Positions 11,401 to 26,400 of a stretch of 64,000 nucleotides of DNA are shown in pieces (position 1 is the stretch's first letter; every line of letters begins with the position of its first letter). Position numbers and translations under genes: made by a program. Source of the DNA: Microplitis mediator (lineage: Eukaryota > Arthropoda > Insecta > Hymenoptera > Braconidae); assembly GCF_029852145.1 (NCBI RefSeq), contig NC_079977.1, positions 6,719,879 to 6,783,878 on the forward strand, given 5' to 3'. Below the pieces are notes generated by a model. That model saw only the letters and a program-made list of their open reading frames with translations. It did not search any database and was not told where the DNA came from.

Positions 11401-14400
11401 GCTGGGGCACTTCGAGATCTGTTGTCTGGTTTATGTTCGTGCGACCTGGGCGAGGATCAAAAGCGGGTATCAGTGCAGAAAATTGACGTTTCAGTACAAA
11501 CTCGTCATCCCAAGCACGTCGCTTAGTACTCTGTGGTGTCTCTTCTTCCATATAAGCTGCCAAAAGATTACGAGAGACCATAACTTCTTCATATTCACCC
11601 TCTCCTCCTTCAACTTCTTCCTCATTCTCCTCGTCGTCGTCCTGGATCAATAAATCGATCTGTTGTAAAATTATTTACTGCTAAATAAATTGGTCCGTTT
11701 TATAAAGTCAAGGTCGTGCTGGTAAACTTACCTCTGGATCATTTTCTTCGTTGTCATCGTCTTCTTCTGCCAGTACTTCTTCGTCATCATCAAGCTCACC
11801 AAGAAGTGTCGGGCCACCAGTTGTTCGTATTCCCCCGACACTTGAACTAGCAACGCCACCACATGACTCCAAAAAGTCTTCGAGACTCACCTGTAGCCAT
11901 AACTTTTCATTACATTAAAATTGAAGTCTACCGATTGATCAATGACTATTGATCTTTTATTAATTAATTGAAAATTATAAATCTAATTATTGTTATTGTT
12001 AATTAATACAAGTAATAGTTAAGACGATAAATAATTAAGGGAGTGGTCTGGTAACTCGGATTGAAAAAATCGAAAATTTTTTTTGCTTAATTCGAAAGTA
12101 CAATTGAGAATAGACAGTGAAAATTTCAAACTGAAATTCGAAATAGGAACGGAATTACAACGAGTAGAAGTAAACATTACTGAAACTTTAAACGCGTTTA
12201 TCTCGAAACAACGTTTCTACGGTCGGCCCGGGTCATAACTTTTTTTCTATGCAACCTATTGGTCTAAAACTTAAACTGGCTATTCTACACACTTGTAGTT
12301 CTCGTCGAAACTAGGATTAATTTTTTTCACCCCTAACTTTCCATTTTACAACCTTTTTATGCGAAAAAAATGACTTTTTTTTTCAAAGTCCGCCATTTTG
12401 TTATTTTTCAATAAAATGTAATAATCCTAGTTCCGACGAGAATGACGTCTATAGATTGAGATTGATCAAGAATTTTTAATTTCGGATGTCCTCAAGAGTC
12501 AATATCACCCCGGCCATCCACGCGCTTTTTTTTGATGCGTCAACTTTACAATAATAATAAAAATGAATTATTTGATTTCATCAAAGAAATTTTTTTTGTT
12601 ACCTTGAGGGGTCCACTAGTGTGACATTTTGAAAAATCAATTTTTTTGCATATTTCGATAGTCGATACCTTCAAAAATAACATACTGCAATTTCTAGTGC
12701 AAATCTCGGATCGTTTTTTTGAGTTACAGCCACCTGAAGAGCAGCCGCTTATCGAGTCTCGAAAATACATTTTTCAAAATACGAGTGTAAATGTAGCAGA
12801 CATCAGACAAATTTAAAATTATAAATAAATAAAGTGAATAATTAAAAAAATAAAATTTTGAAAAAATGCACTTATTGATTTCAAAATTTTTTAAATGCGC
12901 ATTTTTTTGAAAAGTTTTATTTTATTAATTACTTACTCTATTTATTAATAATTTTAAATTTGTCTGATGTCTGCTACATTCACCCTCATTTTCAAAGTTG
13001 CTGCATCTATGACTCGAAGACAAATCATCCGATCGATTTGATTTGAATTGCAGTTTCTTTTATATGTATTTCTACGTACCTCGAACCTTCAGTTTTTCGA
13101 TCGAATCAAAAATGTAATTTTGTCAGGCCAAAAATCATCAAATTTTCGCGCGAAATTTGAAATTTTTTTTAAAAACTCCACCATTTTATTAAATTTTAAT
13201 TTTTTTCTTAGCTCGAGGGTCATGGTACAATAAATACCTTTTAGTGTAATAAACTTTTTGGTTTTTTTGATTTCCGGCACTGCGCAGGTCGCTATCACTG
13301 CAGCAGAGAATTTTTTTTTAACGGGAAATCGTGAATAACTCGCCGAATTTTTTGGTCCAAAAATTTTATCTTGCATTCACTATATATCCACAAATATATC
13401 CTTAAAACATTAAAACATTCCACGCAGTAGCTTTCTTTAAAAAAATTCCTAAAAATAGTTTTTTCAGGCGATCACACTAGTGGTCCTCCTTAAGATGTAA
13501 ATAAAAACATTAAAAATGCGAAACTTTTTATTTATTCCTTCTAAAAAAAGCCCCTAAAATAAGCACGAAAAATGGCGCGAGTTACCAGACTACTACCCTA
13601 AAAATTTTTTTAATAGGAAACTAAAAAATCTCACCTGTTCACTGTCGCTGCTGGTACTGGTCAATGACATAGTCAATGCTTGTCCTAAACCACCAGCACC
13701 AGTTGTCGTGGTGACACCACTGCCAGCGACCTGACTGCTGCTTGTTAAACTGGGGTAACTCTGTGCGGTACTTAGCAGTCCCCCGGTAAAGTTTGAACTC
13801 AAGGCTAAACGTACGAAATTTGATACTGATGTCGGTCCTCGTGTGTTTTGTGTTACATTTGAGTTGGGTGCAATGTGCTGTCCACCAGCTGGTCCTACAA
13901 GTTAATTAGTATGATTATTCACAACACAATTAGTCAGCAAATAAATAAATTAATTAATTAACTGATTTATTAATTTATTAATAAATTAATTCATGTAAGA
14001 CACGAGGAATTTTTTGTGGAAACCAACCTAAGGTACGTCTTCGTGCCATTGCGGCGAATGTCTCCAGTAAACCGGATGCTGCAGTTGTCTCCAAGGTGTT
14101 GTTCGTGTCAGTACATGCGAGATTTGGTACCGAGACGGACATGGGATTGGTAACCACAACTGGACATCCCCCGGTTGTATTTTGTGATGACGAACTGGTG
14201 GCTTCTTTGTCTCGGTTGCATTCTTTTGTTGCTATTATGGTTTTTTTTAAATTATTTATTATTAGAGCCAAAAAATCAAAATTTACTGCAGGTCATTTTA
14301 AAGATTTAATTCCGTAAAAAATTTCTTGATTTAAAATTTTGAGAGCGTAATTTTATTCGACCTTTTAATGGTAATTTAAAAAATTAATTGCGTTCCAGAG

Positions 14401-17400
14401 TATCAATATTAAAAAATGATTAATTTTTTATTTTATTCCCGATTGAATTTTCTTTAAAATGACCTTGAAGAAAATTATTTCTTCTGTAAATTATTTAGTG
14501 ATGTTAATTTACTTGAAATAATGCAACTAGAAAGTGATGCAAATAAAAAAACTGCTCGTTAATTGACAGTTTCAAATGTCCCCTAATAGCACAGTTTGCT
14601 TAGCAAAAGTTTCCTTGAATTTTTCATCGAATGTCCGTCAACTTTGGGCTTTTTCGTATTTGATGACAATTTGTATGCAGGACAAGTTGCTGTACAATTT
14701 GATGTAAATTTACTACCCAAATTAGAATGCAAATTCACTTGAAAGGATACATACAAATTGTCGTCAAAAACGAAAAAGCCCGAAATTGACTGACATTTGA
14801 TGAAAAATAGAAGGAAACTTTTATTAGGATTTTTTTATAGTAAAAAAAGTTACGTCTAAATTAAGGAAAAATAAATCGCAAATTTTTCTTTACAACTTTT
14901 GCTGTCAAATTGTTATCAAATTTCGGTAATTTTAATTTCAAGCTAAAGTGGCTATTAGGGTCCATAGGTCATTTTTTAAATTAAATGACAATTGGCGCGT
15001 AAAAAAATTATTCAAAAAAAATTTTACATCTACACTGTAAAAAATCGGGAGTGAATCCTGATTTTATTTCAACCCGAATCCACTCCGTCACTTAGAGTTC
15101 CGGAGTTTAAAAAAAAATCACTCTGCATGCGGAGTGAATTGGGATTTTTTTATGAGCGGAGTGATTTCGGAGTGACGCGGATTTTATTTAAATCCGCATT
15201 CACTCCGGCCCGGAGTTTAAATATTTAAATAAATTTATATTTAATAGAAACAGCTGTTAATTAGAAACATAATTATTTCAATAAATAATTCATTCAGATA
15301 TTAATAATTAGACTTAAAATATTATGTTTTTAATTTATAAAATGTTTTAGTGACTCACTAAATTATAATTTCATATATTTAATACACAGTGAAAATATTA
15401 AATTATTGAATCGCTGTAGTGACATAGTTTTTATGGGAGTATTTTATATTTCGGTACAATATGAGATGTTATCACGTGGTATGATTGATGTAAATCATAC
15501 CTCAGTTTGTGACTCAGTGGAATTATATTTGTCAAAGTTTTATTATCAGCTGCTTATAATATTTAAAAATCATTTCGCGTGAATATATGGAAAAGGAGCT
15601 CGTAATTATTTCCGTACTCAATATAAATGTCAAAATATCAAAGGCCTAAGCTCACTATATATTAGTAATTTTTTTTATAATTAATATTTTCCGAAACTTC
15701 CCTTCGGAGGGAAATTCACTCCGGGAATTAAATAAATAAAAAGTCATCCACTCCGCGTTCACTCAAATTTTTTACAGTGTAATGAGAGATAAGAATTTGA
15801 AAAATTTTATTGACAAAAAAAAAAGTTACGTTAATTGCCGAGAAATCGCTCACTTATGACCAGGGTACGGAAGTTTGTGCTCAACAATAAGAATAAAAAA
15901 AAAAAATTCGCGCGAATTTTTCAAAGAAATTTCTAAAAGATATATTCAAATATCGAATGCCATAAAAGAATGTTGAAATTGAGGTTGTGAAAAAAATGTG
16001 TCAATAAAAAAATCAGCAAGATAATTAGCAAGACCATCAGCAAGACAATTGAATTGTTTATTTGAGAAACCCCATAAGTCATATTTTTTACGAAATTGGG
16101 TTTTTGGCATTTTTGGGTTCTTTGGATGTCCCTCCATAGAAATCAATCAAAATATGCATCAAATCAGCGTTTAAAAAAAAATTAACCGGGTGACAGCAAT
16201 TTCACTTAATTGAGAAACCCCATAAGTCAATGACTCAAATAAACATATGCAGTTTTAGTTTTACAGAAATCATTTTTTTTTTTTTTTATTTAAAATTCGC
16301 GCTTTTTTGGGAAATTAATTTAAAATGTTGTTTTATTGTTGACTGTTATATGACTAATTAAAATGTTTAAATTAATTATAATTTTTTGTAATTTCTGAGT
16401 TTCAGAGTTCAAATACATATTTAATACTTCATTTTATCAGTGTAATAAATGATTTGAGTGGAAACATTTAAAAAAACAATCATTTTATAACTTTTTTTCC
16501 GTTTGGTTGAGAAACGCCATAAGTCAATCAACTTTAAATAATTTTTTTAAGTAGTTTCAGTTAAAAAATTAAATTTTTCTTGTTGGAATCTTTTTCAGAG
16601 ACGCTAACATTATTGTATTCAATCATTTATTTATTATTTTAATGTCAAGTTTTTCCAAAAAAATGTTTTTTGTGTTTCCTGAAAAATTTTGTTTTCTTGA
16701 CTTATGGGGTGTCTCAAATAAACGATTTAATTGTCTTGCTGGCGGTCTTGCTAATTATCTTGCTGATTGTCTTATTGACATATTTTTTTCCACAACCTCA
16801 ATTTCAACATTCTTTTATGGCATTCGATATTTGAATATATCTTTTAATTTAATTCACGTGAATTTGCTTGCGATCATAATTTTGATATAAAGAAATTTGG
16901 GCGAATTCTTTTCTGTTATTCTTATTGTTAAGCACAAACTTCTGTACCCTGCTTGTGACTTTATCGAAGTGAAAACTGAGGGTAATTTTGCATCACTAAA
17001 TGCAGCAGTTAGTCACCAATTAATTAAACAAAGTAATAATTAACTGTAGTCTATTTAATTATTAATTGAGACGTTACAAGTGTGTAGTCAAATAAAATAC
17101 GTACCATCAGTAGCTGGATTGTGACGCGGTACAGGTCTAATTCTCATTGAGTTGTCATCAGTTTCGCTGGACACAGATATTCTAACAGGTACTAAACCAA
17201 GTAATTCACCACTCAAGAAACTGTTAGTGTTATTACGTAACCGGTCAGCACCTTCGCGAAGACGATCAAGTACTTCGGAGGCTTCGAGGCTCAATAAACC
17301 GCTTGTTGGCTAAAAGCAACATTTTAATTACACATAAATCATCAGATCATCACAATTAGTAATTAAACACCCAATAGAAAAATAAATAATAATAAAATTA

Positions 17401-20400
17401 AAAATATATTACCTTGTTGCCGCGCACTGTCGAAAACAGAGGCTTGGAACTTGACGCGCGGTTGCTGTTGCTGTTGGGCGGGCAGTCAGTGTTGAGAGCA
17501 AGACTCTCTACGATGGTGACAAGATCGCTGGTGACTGCGGTGTCAGGTCTCGGATGAAGTACCACCGAAAGTTCTCCAGTATTGCTGGCTCCGCCTTCTC
17601 CAGTTACTGCGACGACAGCTTCAGCCCGTGCTACAGACAACACACTTTCGGCAATTGATTCAGCAGCTTGTTTGGCTGCCAAATTTTCAGCACTAGCTGC
17701 TTGGTCAGTTGAAGCAACGGATCCACGCATGCTGACATCAGTACAGTCCGGCAAACTGGGTGTGCTGCTAGACTTCCTACCCGTAAGAACACCAGATCCA
17801 TTTTTATTTTTATTTTCTCCATCTAAACTAGTACCAACTAATCGCAGATCGTACTTTCCCTCAGCGCCCATGCGGTAGGAGTTCGAGCCCCCGTGGTCCC
17901 AGGTTACGTCGATCCATCCGTTGTGAAGCTCTCCAGTGATTGAACCTTCGCCTGCAGGTACTCCGTCTTGGTCTTTCCACTTCCAGTCTAATCCACGAGC
18001 GACGCGGGCCCCGGCAACTAAATGTTTCAAAACTTGTGACTTTATCAGCCGTCTTTGACGTCTTACTCCAGCTTCGGCTTCTCTTGCAGCTCGGCCTAGA
18101 TCTTCGCACACTCCTGTCACTTCTCCGTAAACCTCAAAACCAGATACTGACAAATAATGAGTCTGCCCAGAAGCGTTCTTGCCAGTTTGTTGGAGCCGTA
18201 AATGTCTCCAGCCCTGACTTTCATCACCAGGTGGTTCCAAAGTCCAGGTTGCGGTGCTGCCGGGTTCATTTAGTGAGCAGTCATCAATATGCGTATACAA
18301 AGTCGTCCAAGTTACTCCATCTTTAGATGCCTGGAACATCCAGTTTCTGAGAGCGCTCTTTCCATAGCCGCGGGCATGTCTCAGTGAATACGCGCTGGGT
18401 ATCAGCCAAACTCCTAGATCAATAGAAAACCATGCGCGCTTGTCATCGTTGGTATGACAATTCAACGCACTCTGGTCGCGACTTAAAATATCCTCTAGAT
18501 GTCCGTAAGGTAAACTGCGCCCGTCACTAGATGTCACGACTACTAGACCATACTGACCGGGATTGACCCACTCGGGACTGGTCTTAGCATTGGTACCGAT
18601 CCAGAAGAGGACTCCGTTCTCATCAAAATCGTGTGAGTACTGAAAGGTCATCTTGTTGCCTTCTTTAAGTTTTTTAACGAACGTAAATGTCGTTCGGTCG
18701 TGGTCGTGCCACTGCTTTGCTATCATCTTCAGCAAGTGGTTCTCCAGCTGCTGGATTGTGCTGAGTGGTTCCATTTTAAGGCTACGGCCGGACCTGTCGA
18801 TGAGCGAGGACTCACCGGGGGCGCGTTCAAGACGGAAACGCAGCCGGCGGGTAAGAATCTGTAGCCCGTATCCAGATCCAGGTGTGTCGTAGAGATATAC
18901 GGGTAACTTTTCAATTGACTCGAGAACTGAGACCAGTTTCTGGACCAACACTTTGGCCGAGTTGCCGTCATTTGTGTCTTTGGCTTTGAAGCAGCTCTTG
19001 AAGACGGCTATCCGCTGGAGACGCATGCGGTTGGCTCTTACTGTGGTAACTTGGGGGCTAGAAGGACTGGCCAGGAGGCCTAGCAGCGACTGCACGAGTC
19101 CACTGGAATGCAATTCGTAAGCTGATACGCGGCCTTCCTCGTTCAACAACATCTTCAATTCTTCTAAAGCTGACTGGAGAACGCTGCGCCACTCCCGATT
19201 GCCGGACAACTGCTTCTGATATGCTTTGTCTATTTGATTTACTATCGCTGCTAACTTGGCCACTACTCCGCGCGGCTGAGCTTGTGCTGCTTTGAAATAA
19301 TTCTCGTATATTTCTTGTGCTTGGGTTTTAACTTTTTGCTTTATGGCTTCTATCTTTGATCTCAGACGCTTGCCACGCTTTCCTGCCCATCCTGCTGCGA
19401 AATCCGGACCTAATTTACATTTTAATTATTTTATTTATTTATTGTTATTTATTTATTTCATCAAGAGACTGCTGTCTTTAAACATAATTGGATTAAATTT
19501 ACATTTTTTAGATTTTGTGGACTATTTCAATTACATAAATTTTTATTCTTTTTTTTTTTTTAATTGTAAAATTAAATTAATAAAAATAAATCGGGTTACA
19601 GATTCCTAAAATGTCATTGAAAAAGTATAAGGGCGAAGAAAAAAATTATTTATGACCAATCGATGAACTTTTTATAGAGAAATTTAAAAATAGAAAAGAA
19701 ATAATTTTAAATTTTTGTAGACGTACGAGCTTATTGTTCTTGGGATAGATTATGGGAACCATAAATATATTTTTATATTTTTAAGGGAGACCACTAGTGT
19801 AAAATTTTGAAAAATCAATTTTTTTTTGCATATTTCGATAGTCTACAGCTTCAAAAATAACATATTGAAATGTCTAGTGCATATTTTGAATAGTTATTTT
19901 GAGATACAGCCATCTGAAGAGCAGCCGCTTATCGGTTCTCGAAAATACATTTTTCAAAATTGCTGCATCTATGACTCGAAGACAAATCATCTGGTCGATT
20001 TGATTCGAACTGCAGTATGAGTGTGAATGTAGCAGACATCAGACAAATTTAAAATTATCAACAAATAAAGAAAATAATTGATAAAATTAAATTTTTAAAA
20101 ATGCGCATTTAAAAAATTTTAGATTAATAAGTACATATTTATAAATATTTTTTAAATTATTTACTCTATTTATTAATAATTTTAAATTTGTCTGGTGTCT
20201 GCTACATTCACACTCATACTGCAGCTTCTTTTATATGTTTCTACGCATCATGAACCTCCAGTTTTTCGATCGAATCAAAAATGTAATTTTGTCAGGCCAA
20301 AAATCATCAAAATTTCGCGCGAAATTTGAAATTTTTTTTAAAACTCGGCCATTTTGTTAAATTTAAATTTTTTTCTTAACCCGAGGGTCACGGTACGGAA

Positions 20401-23400
20401 AATATCTTGTAGTTTAATAAACTTTTTGGTTTTTTTTATTTCCGGCACTGCGCAGGTCGCTATCACTGCAGTAGGGACTTTTTTTTTTGAGCGGAAGATT
20501 GTAAATAATTCGCTGAATTTTGAATTTTTTGGTCCAAAAATTTTATCGTGTATTTATTATATATCCACGAATATACCCTTAAAACATTAAAACATTCCAT
20601 GCAGTAGTTTTCTTTAAAAAAATTCCCAAAAGTCATTTTTTTTCAAGCGGTCACACTAGTGGTCTTCCTCAAATAAAAAATTCATTGATAGATAAAAAAA
20701 ATTTTTTTGCTTTCTTATGACACCTGTAATGCGACTCGACTAATTTTTGTAAAATTTCCATAAAAAAAAATTTTAATAAAAATAATTAAATAATTTTTAA
20801 ATCCAAACTGGAAGTCGCTAGTTTTTTTATTTTACAAAAAAAAAAAAAAGTTGAAATAAAAAAATTGTACGGTTCAGTTTGAAAGCTACCAGTCTCTTTA
20901 CTATAAAATAAAAAAAAAAAATATTGACTCATACCTAAACTAGTTTCGGCAGTAAACGAATGTTTAGTACCGCGATTAGACTCGAAAATAAATCCAGGCA
21001 GATCTTCGCGTAAAATAGTTGCTTGTTGCTGCCCGTCGCTATTATGAATACACATTTCGCATTCTTTGCGACTTGAAAGTGCCCAGTTACCCACAACTAA
21101 ACGTGTGGGACCAGGCTTTGAAAGCACAGGTTGACTTACAGTATTAGGTTTAACTTGTCCACGTGCACGTTGTAATTTTTCCAAAAATTCTCCACGACTC
21201 TCTGCAATCGACGCCATTACTTTTAAATTTACAAACCAATCATTAGTCATTCAACCAATAAGTTAACAATTATATAAATCAATTAATTAATTCATTAATT
21301 AACGCGTTAATTTAATGCATATGAGCAACAAATAATGTGTAATTAATTTAAATTAATTAATTAATAATGATTTATGATTTTCAAGTAGATACCCACCTTC
21401 TGTTGTAAGCGATTCTGTGTTTCTCCCTTTTCCTGTTGGCAGTTAGTCAAAAAAAATTGTTATTTTCTAAGCTAATTTCCACACTATTTAGTTAATTACA
21501 AATTTTATTCAACTAATGATTCAAAATAATTATTATTATTTAAATAAACTGCAAATTAAATGTCTATTTAAATATTAAAGCTAACAAGTGAAAAAAATTT
21601 TTATTCAAAATTTTTTAGTGACGATTTTTTATGATCCTGAAGTTAACAGACAATTAACAATATTGGTTTTTTTTTCAAAAAATCAATTAAAAAAAAAAAT
21701 AATGAACTCTAAAAAAAAATGCACGTGTAGAAAATTTAAAAAACTAAAAGAGCAATTTTTAAAAATATTTTTTTCTTATAGTTTGTTGTTTTGAAAAAAT
21801 TTTAAAAATTATTTGACGTCGGCTAACTTCAGTATCATGATTTTTTTTTAAATCTCAACTACAAATTTTTAGATTAATGGAAAAAAAATATTTCAGACTG
21901 GGAAACTTTGTTATTATAAAGTTAAATTACGTCAAAGAAATCGAACGAGCTACAGAATAAATTTTTTTGTGTTATTTGAATTTTTTTTTTATTATTAATT
22001 GACAGGTTCTGATATTTTTTATCATGAATTTGAAGGTAAAAATAAAATGTTTAAAGAAAAGTTGGAAAAGTTATTTTTTACTCAAATTACGAAGCATTCT
22101 GATAATTGAGCAAAAAAAATTTTCTTCTAAATCTTTTTTAAATATTTTCTTTTTCAAATCGTATTTTATCATCTGCGGATTGATGAAAAAATTATACCAG
22201 ACTTGTAAACATGGTTATTTTTAAGTTAAAGTACAACGAACGACTATTTGAACTCGGAGTTCAAGAATTTTTTAAATATTTACTTTTATTTTTCTTTGCA
22301 AATTAAAAAAAATTCCAAATTATAATAATTTCTTTCATCAATTTGAAGACGTGAACAAGATTTAGATTGAAAAAAAAAATCTAAAACAATTTTTTCATCA
22401 ATTTGAAAATTCGTAGACAAGATTTAAATTTAAAAAAAATTTTTTTATTACAAAATTTAACTAAAAAGTAAATACGCGGTTCCGTGGTTCTGTTTATTAT
22501 TTTCCGCGACAAAACAAGTTCTGTAAGATATTTTATGACGAATTATTATTCAAATCGCTTCTAATCACTTGCAGATTGATGATTAAAATTACTTAGAATT
22601 CGAAACTCGGTTATTTAAAACTTTACTATGCATTCAATTATTAAATATAAAAAAAAAAATTCAATTTATCACAATTTTTTTTTTATTCATTAATTTATGA
22701 AATTAAAAAATTTTATTAATTTTTCTAATCAACTTAACGATGTAAATAAAATAAAATAAAAAAAAAATTTACGAGTGTGAATGTAGCAGACACCAGACAA
22801 ATTTAAACTTATAAATAAATAGAGGAAATAATTAAAAAAAAATGAGGTAAAAGCCCCTATACCCGCTCACTTTTAATTGGAATGAGTTTAAATCACACAA
22901 CATAAATGATTAAATAAATGAAAAACCATTTTTTTTATAGTTATTATTTGTAGTTTCAAGTATTAGAATAAAGTTTAAGTTTGAAGAATAATGTTGATAA
23001 TTAATTATTATTAATTTTTTAAATAAGGTCCTTGAGTGTACCCATAGTCGCTCACTAAAAGTTGTGATGCCCCATTACTCGACCAACACATGGCCCTATA
23101 GTCGCTCAAAGACAATATCAATTAAACTATGATAAGTTTATTGATTTGGACAAATAATTTATACATTATATTACTTTATTCTTTCATAATATAAAATTTC
23201 ATGAATTTTAAAAATATATTTAATAAGATATAGTTATAAAAATTCTTAAAAAATTTGACGTAACCGAAATTTAATCTAACGAATGAACGTTAAAGTAAAA
23301 AATGCCCGGCTGAGCGCGATTTTGAAAACAGTCACTTAATTTAAATTTATAATCTATTATAAAATAATTTGATACCTTATATTTTAATATATTTAGATTC

Positions 23401-26400
23401 ACAAATAATTAATTGAATCGTATATTTGAGGAACTCCATAAGTCATGTTTTTTACGAAATTGGGTTTTTGCATTTTTGGGTTCTTTGGATGACCCTCCAT
23501 AGAAATCAATCAAAATATGCATCAAATCAGCGTTTAAAAAAAAGTTAACCGGGTGACAGCAATTTCATTTTATTGAGAAACCCCATAAGTCAATGACTCA
23601 AATAAACATATGCAGTTTTAGTTTTACAGAAATCATTTTTTTTTTTTTTTATTTAAAATTCGCGCTTTTTTGGGAAATTAATTTCAAATGTTGTTTTATT
23701 GTCGACTGTTATATGACTAATTAAAATGTTCAAATTAATTATAATTTTTTGTAATCTCTGAGTTTCAGAGTTCAAATACATATTTAATACTTCATTTTAT
23801 CAGTGTAATAAATGATTCGAGTGGAAACATTTAAAGAAACAATGATTTTATAACTTTTTTTTCCATTTGGTTGAGAAACCCCATAAGTCAATCAACTTTA
23901 AATAATATTTTCAAGTAGTTTCAGTTAAAAAATTAAATTTTTCTTGTTGGAATCTTTCTCAGAGACGCTAACTTTATTGTATTCAATTATTTATTTATTA
24001 TTTTAATCTCAAGTTTTTCCAAAAAAATGTTTTTTGTGTTTCCTGAAAAATTTTGTTTTCTTGACTCATGGGGTTTCTCAAATAAACGATTCATTTTTCA
24101 ATAATAATTTTTTTAGTTGAAATTTGTCGTTATAAAAATTATAAAAAACGCATTAAACAGTTAAAGTGAGCGACTAATGGCACTGAGCAGGTATAGGGGC
24201 TTTTATCCATAAAAAGTGCACTTATTAATTTCAAAATTTTGTAAATGCGAATTTAAAAAAAATTTAATTTCATTAATTATTTACTCTATTTATTAATAAT
24301 TTTAAATTTGTCTGTCTGCTACATTCACACTCGTAAAAAATTTATTGAAAAATTTCTAATTAAAAATAAAAAAAAAAAAAATTCTCACCAGTTGCATCAG
24401 TGCCGCCTTCAGGGCTACCGCTGGAGTACATGGTAGCTAATTTTCCATCAAGAATAAAGCGGAACCACCCGTTACTTCCATTAGACAACTCCAAGGCCGC
24501 TGCATCTGACCAAACATAAAGACAGTCGCGACCGCGGCAAATGCACCAGTCTCTCCAGTGATAAGCGCGACCCACCAGCAACTCTCGTGCATCTTCTGGT
24601 TTATGTTCATCACCAGTAACCAAAGCAGTCGCCGTCGCAGCAGGTTCATTTTCCGGTTCAGCTGGCGAGTCCTGCGGTCCCGCGAGTGCCGCAACTTTAG
24701 AGAAAACTCCAAGACGCGCAAAGTGTTCGAGAAATTCATCTTTGCCCTTCATCATCAGGTCTTGGATCATTTGCAATATTATCAAGTGTCCGTCTTCGTC
24801 TTCCTACAATTAAGTTATTAAACAAAAATATATTAGCAAACAATTGTTAATTAAATTAATTACAAGACTTAGGCAAGCAAAAAAAATAATATTTCATTAA
24901 ATAAAAGTAAAAAAACAAATTTAAAAATATTTATAAACGAATAGGCTTGCAGGCAGAGAACATTCGTGTCCTTTGAGAAGCTCAGCCTCGTATTAAATTA
25001 TTTATTTGCTAGTAAACAAGTGTAATTAGGGACAACTGGGAATTATATTTAATAGTTAATAAAATATTAAATTAAACAGTAGTAAAATAATTAAGTAACT
25101 CTTTCCACCTCCACAAAATAGAATTAATACAAGTGACGAGTGTTACTCGCGGGAATAAACGACAATGTATTGAGTGGCAATTGGTAATTGGTAGTTGGTA
25201 ATTGTTGGTAGTTGTTGCTGTTGAGCTTTGCTAGGTGAACTTGAAAAGAAACTACGGATGCTACTACCGTTTTATCAATAATGTAGTTCTGGGAACTGGA
25301 AGAAGTAGAAGTAGACTTGCGAAGGCAGGGCAATTTGGGACCAACAATCAACTTGAGAGGTGGAGGCGGTGGTGGCGTCGGTTTTATCTCAAAATCCTGC
25401 AAACAATTTAGCTTGTCTATCTTAATTTTTTTATTTAAGCGTCTGCCTGCATGCCTGACTTCCCTTTACGCAGTTACGTGGCGACTAAAACGAGGAATTA
25501 TTTATTTACACACCTCAAACGATTTTTATCGCGATTCTTTTTATTTTAATTGGGAGAATAATGATAAAAATAGAGTTCTGTTGATTGAGACCTTTTTTAT
25601 AGGGAATTTTATTTTATAAAAAAAAAAACATAGATATTTTAGTATATTTATGTGAAATTAACCCGTGACCCGTGGAAATCTTTCGAAAGAATTCATTTTT
25701 GCGCGAAAATCTGATTACTTCCGATTTCGATTTGTTTTTAAAATTTAATTGGTTGGATAAATAATGAAAATAGAGTGAAATTCATTGAGACCTTTTGTGT
25801 AGACAATTAAATTTCCTACGAGAAAATCCTGATTACATTTTTACTAAAGATCAGCCCTTAATCCACAAAAATAATCTAAAAGTTCAAATTAAAAATTTTT
25901 GTATCGAATTTCGACTTTTAATCTTTAAATTCGAATTACAGACAAAGTATTCAAAATAGATTGAAGTTCATTGAGACCTTTTTGTAGACAATTAAATTTC
26001 CTACGAGAAAATCCTGATTACATTTTTACTAAAGATCAGCCCTTAATCCACAAAAATAATCTAAAAGTTCAAATTAAAAATTTTTGTATCGAATTTCGAC
26101 TTTTAATCTTTAAATTCGAATTACAGATAAAGTATTCAAAATAGATTGAAGTTCATTGAGACCTTTTTGTAGACAATTAAATTTCCTACAAAAAAGCTCT
26201 GATTATATTTTTACCAAAAATCAACCCTTAGTCCATAAAAATAATTTAAAAGTTCAAATTCAATATTTTTATATTAAACTTTGACTTTGAATCTTTAAGT
26301 TTAAATTACGGACAAAATATTCAAAATAGAGTTAAGTGTACTGAGACCTTTTTTGTAGACAATTAAATTTCCTACAAAAAAGTCCTGATAACATTTTTAC

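Larger units (their letters stand above)
12038..13597. mobile_element. Element with GGGAGTGGTCTGGTAACTCG ends, host for a nested insert
   Basis: The left end GGGAGTGGTCTGGTAACTCG is the near-complement of GCGAGTTACCAGACTACTACCC at the right end. It lies in the HECTD1 intron between exons 8 and 9 and contains the element at 12604-13493. No coding frame survives. Confidence 0.55.

Noticed and set aside
17582..18892. Plus-strand frames within HECTD1 exon 5
   Set aside because: They are antisense shadows of a strongly conserved coding exon.
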